Shown: positions 41,401 through 49,615 of the stretch, piece after piece
Numbering within the stretch: position 1 is the first letter of the stretch
Layout: each line of letters opens with the position of its first letter
Source of the DNA: Actinocorallia herbida
Lineage (GTDB): Bacteria > Actinomycetota > Actinomycetes > Streptosporangiales > Streptosporangiaceae
NCBI RefSeq assembly: GCF_003751225.1
Contig: NZ_RJKE01000001.1
Coordinates: forward strand, 9,486,001 to 9,550,000
DNA length: 64,000 bases
Direction: 5' to 3'
Position numbers and translations under genes: made by a program
The notes under the pieces: generated by a model
Seen by the model: only the letters and a program-made list of their open reading frames with translations
The model's database searches: none
What the model was told of the DNA's origin: nothing

Positions 41401-43220
41401 ACCGGGAGGGCTGGCGGGTCAGGGCCGCCTCGCTGAGCCGGGCGCGCGCCGTGTTCGGCGCCGCTCCGGCGCTGGCGGAGCTGGCCGCCGAACTCGCCGA
41501 GCGGATCGGCGGCGACCACGCCCACGAGGCGGGGGAGTACCTCGTCGCGGAGCTCGCCGAAGGGTCGTTCGTCACCGGCAAGGCCGCGCGGGAGCTGCTC
41601 GACGGCTTCCACCGGACGCTAGGGGGCCGCCGCGACGCCTACGACCGCGATCTCGCGGCTCTCCCCGGCCTGCGGGAGCGGGAGCAGCTCGTCGAGGCGT
41701 GGCTGCACGCGTACGTCGAAGGCAAGGACGTCCCTGCGGACGATCTGCCCGAGGCCGTCGCCCTGGAGCTCTGCCCCGACCTGCCGAGGCGCGACGCCGC
41801 GACGGGCGTCTCCGGAGCCGTCGAAGGGCTCCTCGGCGCTCACCCGCGCATCACGGGCGGCCGCCTTGACCTGCGTCTGGACGAGTTCCTAGCGCGCACA
41901 CGACGGTTCGCCGAAGAGCGGGTGCCGGGATTCCGCGCCTACCAGCGCCGCCGCAACGAGCTCGTGGAACACGAGCGGGAGCGGCTGCGGCTGTCGGAGT
42001 TCCAGCCCAAGGTCATGTCGGCGTTCGTCCGCAACCGCCTGCTGGACGAGGTCTACCTGCCGCTCATCGGCGCCAACCTCGCCAAGCAGCTCGGCGCCGC
42101 GGGCGCGGCCCGGCGCACCGACCAGATGGGCATGCTGCTGCTCATCTCCCCGCCCGGCTACGGCAAGACGACCCTGATGGAGTACGTCGCCTCCCGCCTC
42201 GGGATGGTGTTCGTCAAGGTCAACGGGCCCGCGCTCGGCCACGAGGTCACCTCGCTCGACCCGGCGGACGCCCCCGACGCCACCGCCAGGCAGGAGGTGG
42301 AGAAGATCAACTTCGCGCTGGAGATGGGCAACAACGTCCTGCTGTACCTGGACGACATCCAGCACACCTCACCCGAGCTGCTGCAGAAGTTCATCTCCCT
42401 GTGCGACGCCCAGCGCCGCATCGAGGGCGTCTGGAACGGCCGTACCAGGACCTACGACCTGCGCGGCAAGCGCTTCGCCGTCTGCATGGCGGGCAACCCG
42501 TACACCGAGTCGGGGCAGCGCTTCAAGATCCCCGACATGCTCGCCAACCGGGCCGACGTGTGGAACCTCGGCGACGTGCTCGCCGGCCGCGACGAGGTCT
42601 TCGCGCTCTCCTACGTGGAGAACGCCCTCACCTCCAACCCGGTGCTCGCGCCGCTGTCGTCCCGCGACCGGACCGACGTCGAGCTGCTCGTCCGGATGGC
42701 CTCCGGCGACGCGGAGGTCCGCGCCGACCGGCTCGCCCACCCCTACGGGCGGGTCGAGCTGGAGCAGGTGCTCGCGGTCCTGCGCAAGATGCTCCGGGTC
42801 CAGCGGGTGGTGCTCGCCAACAACCGGGCCTACATCGCCTCGGCGGCGCAGGCCGACGCGAGCCGCACCGAGCCGCGCTTCCAGCTCCAGGGCTCCTACC
42901 GGAACATGAACAAGCTGGCCGAGCGGATCGTCCCGGTGCTGAACGACGCCGAGCTCGACGCGCTCATCGACGACCACTACGCGGGCGAGGCGCAGACCCT
43001 GACGTCCGGGGCCGAGGCGAACCTGCTGAAGCTCGCCGAACTGCGCGGCACCCTGACGGCCGAGCAGGAGCGGCGCTGGGAAGAGGTCAAGGCCGCTTTC
43101 CTGCGGGCCCGCGCGCTGGGCGCGGCCGAGGACGACCCCGTCGCCCGCGCGGTCGGCGCCCTCGGCCTGCTGGCCGACCGGCTCGCCGCGATCCAGGCGG
43201 CCCTGGAGGACCGCCCCTGA
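38469..43220 (+). CDS. Giant AAA ATPase, DUF3686/DNA-repair-ATPase-like
   Basis: The 1583-residue protein begins with a beta-rich region (about 1-400: LRLVGTERIRTENHCVPRDIV, FGYNVYVGM, several blade-like WxTxP...), followed by long helical, coiled-coil-rich regions and a C-terminal AAA domain (about 1215-1400). Visible motifs: Walker A SPPGYGKTTLM (about 1227-1237), Walker B NVLLYLDDIQH (about 1288-1298), a sensor-1-type CMAGNPYT near 1340. This is the layout of the DUF3686 family, annotated as ATPase involved in DNA repair, for which no biochemical role is established. Its start overlaps the flotillin stop (GTGA). The three-gene set suggests a membrane-associated motor working with the flotillin scaffold. 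Confidence 0.85.
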   Translation: MTELDAGTYEVLRSRLTAQAAVLKERAAALNGQRTAVFGGAELRLVGTERIRTENHCVPRDIVAVGGVMLFGYNVYVGMRPETAVADVFSAHAYRRDGDTFAFAPVDLPLLAEPGFVKDFGDLYRYYRDARLMQLRLLDGKLLAVFRTGTDQRVLRWSADGAYLDNRGERDNVYPPAFDFAWTRATRADHVEGRHPHISVQGEVFVETVGGDLTIKIENNTETGEGVYSEPVDEPLQSLADADISYARVGALILLRIRPYNEEVVRHLVFNTRTKTVVRLDGMGQACRRLPEDHGIIFPGGFYLETDVVKTFDTATEGLEFERLIKAGNGEDVMYVFHNRAEGRTLLLPYNVIRKEVAAPIVGHGYSLFDDGTLIVFRADSDEPARSHPMQIWETPFKPDEAAPVGSGPLERIGNADLVRGISDCLSVARMAAEMTPTTQVFEALIAACASAADHHHWLAEHGLAEPLGEVRTTAAQVLEEFESVRELTARAADAVEEAAAEIAALVRRVRGETPASADDWVSRLAALRARQGHLVTLRELRHVDRERLDALAAGLTDDLASAAQRAVEFLGRPEAFDGYRAEVRELADRAGALGTVAEAVPVAERLTAQATALEGVTEIVGSLEFADATVRTGVLAGIGEVLGGVNRARAILEGRRRDLLEVEGRAAFAAEFTLLGQAVTAALAAAADPRSCDEHLGRLLLQIEALESRFAEFDDFLGELSAKREDVYEAFSSRKQALLDERTRRSDRLVASADRVLGGVGRRVAGLGSLEEVNTFFATDTMVAKLHATAAELRTLGDPVRADELDGRVKAARQEAGRALRDRLDLFDGDTIKLGEHRFTVDDQPTELTLVPHEGGLAFTVTGTDYRAPVADPGFEDTRPYWTQSMVSETGDVYRAEYLAGSLLDQVKAGDALADKVREAAAERYDEGYERGVHDHDAALILERLVELRDGAGLLRFTPPARAAAQLFWAHRAAEGDREGWRVRAASLSRARAVFGAAPALAELAAELAERIGGDHAHEAGEYLVAELAEGSFVTGKAARELLDGFHRTLGGRRDAYDRDLAALPGLREREQLVEAWLHAYVEGKDVPADDLPEAVALELCPDLPRRDAATGVSGAVEGLLGAHPRITGGRLDLRLDEFLARTRRFAEERVPGFRAYQRRRNELVEHERERLRLSEFQPKVMSAFVRNRLLDEVYLPLIGANLAKQLGAAGAARRTDQMGMLLLISPPGYGKTTLMEYVASRLGMVFVKVNGPALGHEVTSLDPADAPDATARQEVEKINFALEMGNNVLLYLDDIQHTSPELLQKFISLCDAQRRIEGVWNGRTRTYDLRGKRFAVCMAGNPYTESGQRFKIPDMLANRADVWNLGDVLAGRDEVFALSYVENALTSNPVLAPLSSRDRTDVELLVRMASGDAEVRADRLAHPYGRVELEQVLAVLRKMLRVQRVVLANNRAYIASAAQADASRTEPRFQLQGSYRNMNKLAERIVPVLNDAELDALIDDHYAGEAQTLTSGAEANLLKLAELRGTLTAEQERRWEEVKAAFLRARALGAAEDDPVARAVGALGLLADRLAAIQAALEDRP

Positions 43221-43240
43221 CGGCCCCGGCGTGTCCTCGA

Positions 43241-43281
43241 GCCCATCCCTGAACCCACTCGCGCCGGGCTCAGGGATGGGC
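43241..43281. terminator. Bidirectional hairpin between convergent genes
   Basis: GCCCATCCCTGA (43241-43252) and TCAGGGATGGGC (43270-43281) form a perfect 12-bp stem with a 17-nt loop. It lies downstream of the giant ATPase gene and includes the stop codon of the convergent pentapeptide gene. Confidence 0.75.
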
Positions 43282-44445
43282 CAGATGCACCAGGCCGGTG
43301 CCCTCCTCGATGCCGAGCCCCGCCATCAGCAGGCAGGCCACGAGCAGCACCGCGAGGGTGACGTGCATCCGGACGGGATCGTGGCCGTATCCGGACGTCA
43401 CCCGGCACACCGCCAGGAGAAAACGCCACCAGGGCGACGGATGGGACTTCCGGTAGATCTCCACGGCCCGGTACCGGAACTCGCGCGCCTGCTCGGGGTC
43501 GTCGGTCGCCTCGGCGAGCCGGCGGTACAGGTCGGCGGTCCACGCCGCGGGCTCCTCTGCGAGGCGGCCCGGGAACCGGCAGTCCCGCAGCGCCAGCTCC
43601 GCGAGCTCGGCCGACTCGAACAGGCACGCGCCGAGGTCGACGCCGGTCAGCCGGGCCGCGTCGGCGACGGTCCCGGTGAGGGTGAGCGGGCCGTCGCCCT
43701 GGAGGTGCAGTTCGGTCGCGGTGGTGTGCGACAGGTCGGCGGGGGTGCGCAGCGTCGTCGCGTGCAGCATCGCGTTGCGGATGCTGACCTGCGGCGCGGT
43801 CGCGGTGAGCCGCAGCGTCCGGGACGCCCGCGCGGAGTTCAGGCTGATCCGGCCCCCGACGGTGAGCGGGCCGAGCCAGGCGCAGTCGCGGAACGCCGCC
43901 CGGTCCAGCAGCAGATGCCGCTCGACCGATCCGTGGCGCCACGAGATCGGGGAGCTGAACCTGGTCTCCTGCGCCTGCACGTCGCGGGCGCAGGAGGCCC
44001 GGTCGAGGTCGGCGGCGCCGACGAACCAGGCACCGGTGAAGGCCACGTCGGTGTGCCAGCGCACGCAGGTGAACAGCGCGTCGCCGTTGAACCGGGTGCC
44101 GGTGAAGCCCGCGTGCCGCAGGAAGACCGCGTGGTCGAAGCTGACGCCCCGGTGGAACACCGCCTCGTGGAATCCGGCGTTCCCGGTGAAGACCGCGTCG
44201 CGGAACGCGGTGCCGCGGCGGAACTCGGCGCGGTCGAAGGACACGTCTCCCTCGAACACCACCCCGTGGAAGTCGGCGCAGTCAAGCCGCGCGTCATCGA
44301 GGCGGCAGCGGCCGAGCCGGACGACCCCGTCCGGTCCGGTGGCCGCGGCGCGGACGGCGTCCCAGGTCGCCGCGTCGACGGTCGTGCCCCGCAGATCCAG
44401 GTTCCCCCCGGGATGCAGCTCCACACTCCGAGTTGTACTCCGCAC
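43270..44445 (-). CDS. Pentapeptide-repeat protein with C-terminal membrane segment
   Basis: The 391-residue protein contains many A(D/N)LxX-like pentapeptide units with Phe or Leu at the centre: FHGVVFEGDVSFDRAEFRRG, FRDAVFTGNAGFHEAVFH and more over residues 45-190 and 225-285. These form a right-handed quadrilateral beta-helix. A helical stretch around 295-340 precedes one hydrophobic segment (MHVTLAVLLVACLLMAGLG), with the C-terminus outside or in the membrane. Function unknown; some pentapeptide proteins bind gyrase, others are ion-channel-associated. Start is GTG 44445 or GTG 44424 (the latter has CGGAGT close by). It converges on the flotillin/ATPase operon. Confidence 0.85.
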   Translation of the reverse strand: MRSTTRSVELHPGGNLDLRGTTVDAATWDAVRAAATGPDGVVRLGRCRLDDARLDCADFHGVVFEGDVSFDRAEFRRGTAFRDAVFTGNAGFHEAVFHRGVSFDHAVFLRHAGFTGTRFNGDALFTCVRWHTDVAFTGAWFVGAADLDRASCARDVQAQETRFSSPISWRHGSVERHLLLDRAAFRDCAWLGPLTVGGRISLNSARASRTLRLTATAPQVSIRNAMLHATTLRTPADLSHTTATELHLQGDGPLTLTGTVADAARLTGVDLGACLFESAELAELALRDCRFPGRLAEEPAAWTADLYRRLAEATDDPEQAREFRYRAVEIYRKSHPSPWWRFLLAVCRVTSGYGHDPVRMHVTLAVLLVACLLMAGLGIEEGTGLVHLAHP

Positions 44446-44561
44446 GGAGCGTCGGGGGAAGTGCCCCCCGCGTGAGGGTCCCGGACGGGGTCCGGAAGTG
44501 GCCGGACGGGTTCACCTGAGACGGGAGGCGTCGTACGTTCCGGGCACGAAAGGGGTGTGCT

Positions 44562-45851
44562 GTGGGTCGGACGTGGTGCGTGTTGGCGGTCGTGCTCGGT
44601 TCCCTGCTCGTCGGAATGCCCGCCCGCGCGGACAGCGCGGTGCCGCGGTTCCCGGCGGACTTCCTGTGGGGGGTGTCGTCCTCGGGCTACCAGTCGGAGG
44701 GCAGCTTCCCCGACAGCAACTGGACGCGTTACGCGGAGGACAAGGAGCCCTACCGGGACTCGGTCGACTTCCGGCACCGCTACCGGGAGGACGTCGAGCG
44801 CGCCGGCGACCTCGGCGTCGGGATCTTCCGCACGTCGGTCGAGTGGGCGCGGGTCGAGCCGGTGAAGGGCTCCTGGGACTGGGCCGAGGTCGCCTACTAC
44901 GACGACCTGATCGCGTCGATCCGGGCCGAGGGCATGCGCCCGATGATCACCCTCAGCCACTGGGTGCACCCCGGCTGGGTGGCCGACCAGGGCGGCTGGG
45001 CGAACGCCGCGACGGCCGACGACTGGCTGCGGTTCGTGGACTTCGTCGCCGACCGGTACCGAGGGCTGGGCGTCGTGTGGATCACCTTCAACGAGGCGAG
45101 CCAGTACGTCGTCCACGAGCTGACCGAGGGCAGCCTGTCCGTGCTCGACGTGCCGAAGATGCGCAAGAACCTCGTGCGGGCCCACCGGACCGCCTACGAC
45201 CGCATCCACGCCGCCGACCCCGCCGCGATGGTGTCCACCAACATCGCCTACGGAAACGTGCTCAACGGGCTCTTCGACCAGGCCCTGTTCACCCAGGTCA
45301 CCGACAAGCTCGACTTCATCGGCGTCGACTACTACTACGGCGCGAGCGTCTTCAACCTCTCGGCGATCAACGCCGCCACCGGCGCCTACTGGAAGGTCAA
45401 GGCCGAGCCGGAGGGCCTGTACTACGTCCTGCGCGACTACCAGCGGCGGCTTCCGCACCTGCCGGTGTACGTCGTGGAGGCCGGGATGCCGACCGATGAC
45501 GGCAAGGCGCGCGCCGACGGCTACACGCGCTCGGACCACCTGCGCGACCACCTGTACTGGGTGCAGCGCGCGATCGGCGACGGCGTGAAGATGATGGGCT
45601 TCAACTACTGGTCCCTCACCGACAACTACGAGTGGGGCTCCTACCGGCCGCGCTTCGGCCTCTACACCGTCGACGTCGCGGGCGACCCCGGCCTGGTCCG
45701 GCGGCCCACCGACGCGGTGCCGACCTACCGGACGATCATCGCCGACCGGGGCGTCCCGGCCGGGTACACCCCGGTGATCCCGCCCGCGTGGTGCTCGTGG
45801 GAGGGCGCGCTGCCGAGCTGTCTGGAGACCCTTCCGACGCCGCCCGCGTGA
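44562..45851 (+). CDS. Secreted GH1-type glycoside hydrolase
   Basis: The 429-residue protein has a signal peptide (MGRTWCVLAVVLGSLLVGMPARAD) and a glycoside hydrolase family 1 barrel: FPADFLWGVSSSGYQSEG near 29, ITLSHWVHPGW near 130, acid/base E178 in WITFNEASQY and nucleophile E306 in YVVEAGMP. In canonical GH1 enzymes the sites read NEP and TENG; here they are NEA and VEAG, so this is a divergent member. It would hydrolyse beta-glycosides outside the cell. GTG 44562 is preceded by AAAGGGG. Monocistronic; the exact sugar is unknown. Confidence 0.9.
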   Translation: MGRTWCVLAVVLGSLLVGMPARADSAVPRFPADFLWGVSSSGYQSEGSFPDSNWTRYAEDKEPYRDSVDFRHRYREDVERAGDLGVGIFRTSVEWARVEPVKGSWDWAEVAYYDDLIASIRAEGMRPMITLSHWVHPGWVADQGGWANAATADDWLRFVDFVADRYRGLGVVWITFNEASQYVVHELTEGSLSVLDVPKMRKNLVRAHRTAYDRIHAADPAAMVSTNIAYGNVLNGLFDQALFTQVTDKLDFIGVDYYYGASVFNLSAINAATGAYWKVKAEPEGLYYVLRDYQRRLPHLPVYVVEAGMPTDDGKARADGYTRSDHLRDHLYWVQRAIGDGVKMMGFNYWSLTDNYEWGSYRPRFGLYTVDVAGDPGLVRRPTDAVPTYRTIIADRGVPAGYTPVIPPAWCSWEGALPSCLETLPTPPA

Positions 45852-45968
45852 GTCCGGAAGGGGCTTCGCGAAGGGGTCGCCGAGGGCGTCATCGAGGATT
45901 GGCCGGGCCGCCCTGGTGGCAGTAAGTGGGGGGTGGCTATTCTTCGGGCCTGACCAGTGGGTAACATC

Positions 45969-45987
45969 AACCGAACGATATTCGGTT
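45969..45987. promoter_or_regulatory. Operator palindrome upstream of SDR/crotonase operon
   Basis: AACCGAA (45969-45975), CGATA, TTCGGTT (45981-45987): a perfect 7-5-7 palindrome 21 nt before the SDR start. A TetR- or GntR-type fatty-acid regulator is the likely binder. Confidence 0.65.
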
Positions 45988-46007
45988 TCCTCAGGTAAGG
46001 TGCTCTC

Positions 46008-46781
46008 ATGGAACTGAACGGAGTCTCCGCCGTCGTCTCCGGTGGCGCGAGCGGTCTCGGCGAAGCGGTCGTCCGTGACCTCGCGGCCAAGGGCGCGAAG
46101 GTCGTCATCGCCGACCTCAACGAGGCCAAGGGCAAGGCGCTCGCCGACGAGGTCGGCGGTGTCTTCGTCCAGACGGACGTCACCGACGAGGGCCAGGTCC
46201 AGGCCGCCGTCCAGGCCGCCGTCGACACCGGCGCGCCGCTGCGCGTCGTGGTCAACAGCGCCGGCATCGGCTGGGCCACCCGGACCGTCGGCAAGGGCAA
46301 CGTCCCGCACCCGCTCGACTCGTTCGAGAAGGTCGTGCAGATCAACCTGATCGGCACCTTCAACCTGATGCGCCTCGGCGCGGCCGCCATGGGCGCCACC
46401 GAGCCCGCCGACGCCGACGGCGCCCGCGGCGTCGTCATCAACACCGCGTCCGTCGCCGCCCTCGAGGGCCAGACGGGCCAGCTCGCCTACTCCGCCTCCA
46501 AGGGCGCGATCGTGGCGATGACCCTGCCCGCCGCCCGCGACCTCTCCGCGATCGGCGTGCGCGTCAACACCATCTGCCCCGGCATCATCGACACCCCCAT
46601 CTACGGTGAGGGCGAGGCCGCCGAGGCGTTCAAGGCCAAGCTGTACGCGCCGGTCCCCTTCCCCAAGCGCATGGGCAAGGCGTCGGAGTTCTCGCACCTC
46701 GCGATCGCGCTGATCGAGAACGACTACATGAACGGCGAGACCGTCCGGTTCGACGGCGGCATCCGCTTCCAGCCGAAGTAA
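46008..46781 (+). CDS. SDR dehydrogenase (3-hydroxyacyl-CoA dehydrogenase type)
   Basis: The 257-residue short-chain dehydrogenase has the NAD-binding SGGASGLGEAV near 11-21, DLN (Asp 37 region), NSAG, catalytic Ser in NTASVAALEGQ and YSASK (Tyr-x3-Lys). The closest general layout is type II 3-hydroxyacyl-CoA dehydrogenase (HSD10-like). It is followed after 15 nt by an enoyl-CoA hydratase, so beta-oxidation of an acyl-CoA is the likely role. ATG 46008 is preceded by AAGGTG. A palindrome lies in the promoter. Confidence 0.9.
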   Translation: MELNGVSAVVSGGASGLGEAVVRDLAAKGAKVVIADLNEAKGKALADEVGGVFVQTDVTDEGQVQAAVQAAVDTGAPLRVVVNSAGIGWATRTVGKGNVPHPLDSFEKVVQINLIGTFNLMRLGAAAMGATEPADADGARGVVINTASVAALEGQTGQLAYSASKGAIVAMTLPAARDLSAIGVRVNTICPGIIDTPIYGEGEAAEAFKAKLYAPVPFPKRMGKASEFSHLAIALIENDYMNGETVRFDGGIRFQPK

Positions 46782-46796
46782 GAGGCAGGGTCACAC

Positions 46797-47561
46797 ATGA
46801 GCGACGCAGTTCTCGTTGAAGAAGACGGTGGCGTTCTCGTCATCACCATCAACCGCCCCGAGGCCAAGAACGCCATCAACGGCGACGTGGCCAAGGGCGT
46901 CGGCGCGGCCCTGGACCTCCTGGACAGCCGCAAGGACCTCGCCGTCGGCATCATCACCGGCGCGGGCGGCACGTTCTGCTCCGGCATGGACCTCAAGGGC
47001 TTCCTGACCGGCGAGCTGCCCTTCACCCCCGAGCGGGGCTTCGCGGGCATCGTCCAGAAGCCCCCGGCGACCCCGCTGATCGCGGCGGTCGAGGGTTACG
47101 CCCTCGCGGGCGGCTGCGAGATCGCGCTGTCGGCGGACATGATCGTGGCGTCCTCGGCCGCCAAGTTCGGTCTGCCCGAGCCCAAGCGCGGCCTGGTCGC
47201 CGCCGCCGGTGGCCTCATGCGGCTGCCCAAGCGCATCCCGTTCCACATCGCCATGGAGATGGCCCTGACGGGCGACTTCTACGGCACGGAGCAGTTGGCC
47301 GCCTTCGGTCTCATCAACCGGATCGCCGAGCCCGGCAAGGCGCTGGAGACCGCCAAGGAGCTCGCCGCGAAGATCGCGGAGAACGCCCCGCTGGCGCTGG
47401 CCGCCACCAAGAAGATCATCGTTGAGTCCGCCGAGTGGTCCACCGCGGAGATGTGGGACAAGCAGGGCGAGATCTCCAACCCGATCTTCGGCTCCAAGGA
47501 CGCGCAGGAGGGCCCCCGGGCCTTCGCCGAGAAGCGCAAGCCGAACTGGAGCGGAGAGTAA
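46797..47561 (+). CDS. Enoyl-CoA hydratase/crotonase family
   Basis: The 254-residue crotonase-fold protein has both catalytic glutamates: E108 in AGGCEIALSADM and E128 in FGLPEPKRG, with the oxyanion-hole blocks FCSGMDLKGF and VAAAGGLMRLP. It would hydrate 2-enoyl-CoA in fatty acid breakdown. It is cotranscribed with the SDR dehydrogenase 15 nt upstream. ATG 46797 is preceded by GAGG. A hairpin terminator follows. Confidence 0.93.
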   Translation: MSDAVLVEEDGGVLVITINRPEAKNAINGDVAKGVGAALDLLDSRKDLAVGIITGAGGTFCSGMDLKGFLTGELPFTPERGFAGIVQKPPATPLIAAVEGYALAGGCEIALSADMIVASSAAKFGLPEPKRGLVAAAGGLMRLPKRIPFHIAMEMALTGDFYGTEQLAAFGLINRIAEPGKALETAKELAAKIAENAPLALAATKKIIVESAEWSTAEMWDKQGEISNPIFGSKDAQEGPRAFAEKRKPNWSGE

Positions 47562-47585
47562 CCTCTCCTGTTCCGCAGGTTCTGC

Positions 47586-47617
47586 CGCAGGCCGTGCCCA
47601 CCCGGGCGCGGCCTGCG
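47586..47617 (+). terminator. Hairpin after crotonase
   Basis: CGCAGGCCG (47586-47594) and CGGCCTGCG (47609-47617) form a perfect 9-bp stem with a 14-nt loop, 25 nt past the stop. Confidence 0.6.
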
Positions 47618-47796
47618 CCGTTTCCCGGGCCGGGACCCGGTTCCGGTCATCGGATCGTCAGGTGCGCGGGCCGAGTGGAGCGGAATTCTTTACCTTCGCC
47701 CACAGTTGGTTAAGGAATCTTTCAGGTTTTCCCCGCATTGTGTGATGTGTCGGGCGAAACCGCGTCCGGCTCCGCACAGGCCGGCCGGGGGGACAC

Positions 47797-48621
47797 GTGA
47801 CCGAGGAGATGCCGCAGCACGTCGGCTACAGGTTGCGTCCAGTCAGGCCCCGGCGCGGGCCCAGGACCGGCCGCGCGCTGGTGGGCATGGGCCTCGCCCT
47901 GTCCCTCGCCCTCGCCGGAGGGGCCGCGGGCGCCGTCGGCGCGATGTCGATCACCGGGGGCACGACCGCCGTGACCGTCGCGAACGGGGTCGCCGCGCAC
48001 ACCACGATCAGTGAGATCGCCGCGAACGTGCAGCCTTCCGTCGTGTCGATCACCGCGAACTCGCCGGGCGCGCAGGCGACCGGCTCCGGCGTGGTGCTGC
48101 GGGCCGACGGGATGATCGTCACCAACGACCACGTCGTCGCCGACGCCACCGGGATCACCGTCAAGTTCAGCGACGGGAAGACCTCGCCCGCCAGGGTCGT
48201 CGGCACCAGCGCCGACAACGACCTGGCCGTCATCAAGGCGTCCCGCGTAGGCCAGGTGGTCCCGGCGACGCTCGGCGACAGCCGCAACCTGGCCGCCGGC
48301 GACACCGTGGTGGCCATCGGCAGCCCGCTCGGGCTCGACGGCTCGGTCACCGCGGGCATCGTCAGCGCGCTGAACCGGGCGGTCCAGGAGACCGGGGGAG
48401 CCGTCATCCAGAACGCGATCCAGACCGACGCCGCGATCAACCCGGGCAACTCCGGCGGCGCGCTCGCCGACGGCACCGGCGCGATCGTCGGGATCAACAC
48501 CGCGATCGCCACGACGGGCACCGAGGCCGGGAGCATCGGCGTCGGGTTCGCCATTCCGGCGGAACTGGTCAGGACGGTCACGGACCAGATCATCACAAGC
48601 TCGGCGTCGGTCACCGACTGA
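47797..48621 (+). CDS. Membrane-anchored S1C trypsin-like serine protease
   Basis: The 274-residue protein has an uncleaved or cleaved membrane segment (ALVGMGLALSLALAGGAAGAVGAM, about 27-50) and a trypsin-like HtrA/DegP-type protease domain with H112 (TNDHVV), D142 (ADNDLAVIK) and S219 (NPGNSGG). It lacks the PDZ domain of HtrA, so it is the short actinomycete type. It acts outside the membrane on misfolded or specific proteins. GTG 47797 is the start; a ribosome site CCGGGGGGAC precedes it. Monocistronic. Confidence 0.92.
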   Translation: MTEEMPQHVGYRLRPVRPRRGPRTGRALVGMGLALSLALAGGAAGAVGAMSITGGTTAVTVANGVAAHTTISEIAANVQPSVVSITANSPGAQATGSGVVLRADGMIVTNDHVVADATGITVKFSDGKTSPARVVGTSADNDLAVIKASRVGQVVPATLGDSRNLAAGDTVVAIGSPLGLDGSVTAGIVSALNRAVQETGGAVIQNAIQTDAAINPGNSGGALADGTGAIVGINTAIATTGTEAGSIGVGFAIPAELVRTVTDQIITSSASVTD

Positions 48622-48766
48622 CGCCACCGAGACCGACGGGATCGGGGGCCACTGGGGGGTGGAGCTTCCGATCCCGTCGTCATCCGGGCCGACCCGCGCG
48701 TCGTAGATCCCCGTCGTTCGACGCGCGGGCCCGGCCCTTCCCTTTGCCGGTCTTCCCCGCCGGGGC

Positions 48767-49600
48767 TCAGGCCGCGTCGGCCGAGCGGATCTTCTTGCGC
48801 GGCCTTCCCCGCTCGGCCTTGGCGAGCCGGTGCCGCAGCGAGGTCAGGAACATCTCCCGGGGCGCCGTGCGAAGCGACAGCGGCAACCGGGGATAGACCA
48901 GCCTGAGCACGTTGATCAGGACGAGGAAGCGGCGTTCGCGCGCGGGCGACCAGGCCCAGCCGTAAGCACTCCGCAGGGGTTCCGGCATGAGGCCCGCGGA
49001 AGCCAACCGGACCGCCACGAGCGCAGGACGGCGGTACCACGGGGCCTTCGGATACAGCACGAGCCGGGCGACCTCCTTGGACGCCGGGGTCAGCTCGAAC
49101 TCCTTGACCTTCGCCCGGTAGTAGGCCCGGAACTCCGCGAGGTCGGCGGGCTGGAGCTCGGCGGGCGCGCCGAGGATCTGGGCGTAGATCCGGGTCTGCT
49201 GGTAGTACTCCTCGAGCTCGGCCTCCGGGAGGCGGCCGAAGAGGGCCTGGTAGAGCCGCGCGGAGACGTCGAAGAGCGTGGCGCCCACCCAGACCTTGAG
49301 GTCAGGGTCCTGGGCGTCGTAGCCGGGACCGTTCACCTTGTCGTGCATCTTGCCGACGAAGGCGCTGACGCGCTCGGCCTCCTCGCGTGTCCCGAAGTGG
49401 ACGGCGGTCAGCCACTCCATGGTGCCGCGCAGCCGTAGCAACGGGTTGTCGAACGTGTAACTGTGGTCGTGGACGCCCTGGCCCACTCCGGGGTGGGACG
49501 TCTGGAGGATGGAGGCCACGCCTCCGCCCAGCAGGAGGATGCCCTCCTGCGTGACGCGCCGGATGACGTCGCCGTCCTTGAAGAGACCGGGTTCGCTCAT
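48767..49600 (-). CDS. Oxygenase MpaB-family protein (DUF2236)
   Basis: The 277-residue protein matches the MpaB/Lcp' oxygenase family (DUF2236): GILLLGGGVASILQTSHPGVGQGVHDHS near 20-45, KVWVGATLFDVSARLYQALFG near 100-120, HDKVNGPGYDA. The family includes heme oxygenases that cleave rubber or prenyl chains; here the heme His candidates are in HPG, HDH. The ATG at 49600 begins MSEPGLFKDGD. A palindrome lies 16 nt upstream, so it is likely repressed by a TetR-type protein not seen here. The C-terminus is basic (RGRPRKKIR). Confidence 0.9.
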   Translation of the reverse strand: MSEPGLFKDGDVIRRVTQEGILLLGGGVASILQTSHPGVGQGVHDHSYTFDNPLLRLRGTMEWLTAVHFGTREEAERVSAFVGKMHDKVNGPGYDAQDPDLKVWVGATLFDVSARLYQALFGRLPEAELEEYYQQTRIYAQILGAPAELQPADLAEFRAYYRAKVKEFELTPASKEVARLVLYPKAPWYRRPALVAVRLASAGLMPEPLRSAYGWAWSPARERRFLVLINVLRLVYPRLPLSLRTAPREMFLTSLRHRLAKAERGRPRKKIRSADAA

Positions 49601-49615
49601 GGGTCGAGTGTAAGT

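Noticed and set aside
37044-41612. 1522-codon minus-strand frame opposite flotillin and ATPase
   Set aside because: It is antisense to two well-supported genes and consists of Arg/Ser/Ala/Gly-rich shadow sequence without domains.
38469-43220. Giant ATPase as an SMC/RecN or defence (e.g. Zorya/Gabija-type) protein
   Set aside because: It has one C-terminal AAA domain with a PPGYGKTT P-loop and no ABC signature, helicase or nuclease motifs, so these families do not fit.
43839-46697. 952-codon minus-strand frame across GH1 and SDR genes
   Set aside because: It is antisense to two enzymes with intact catalytic motifs and lacks family features.
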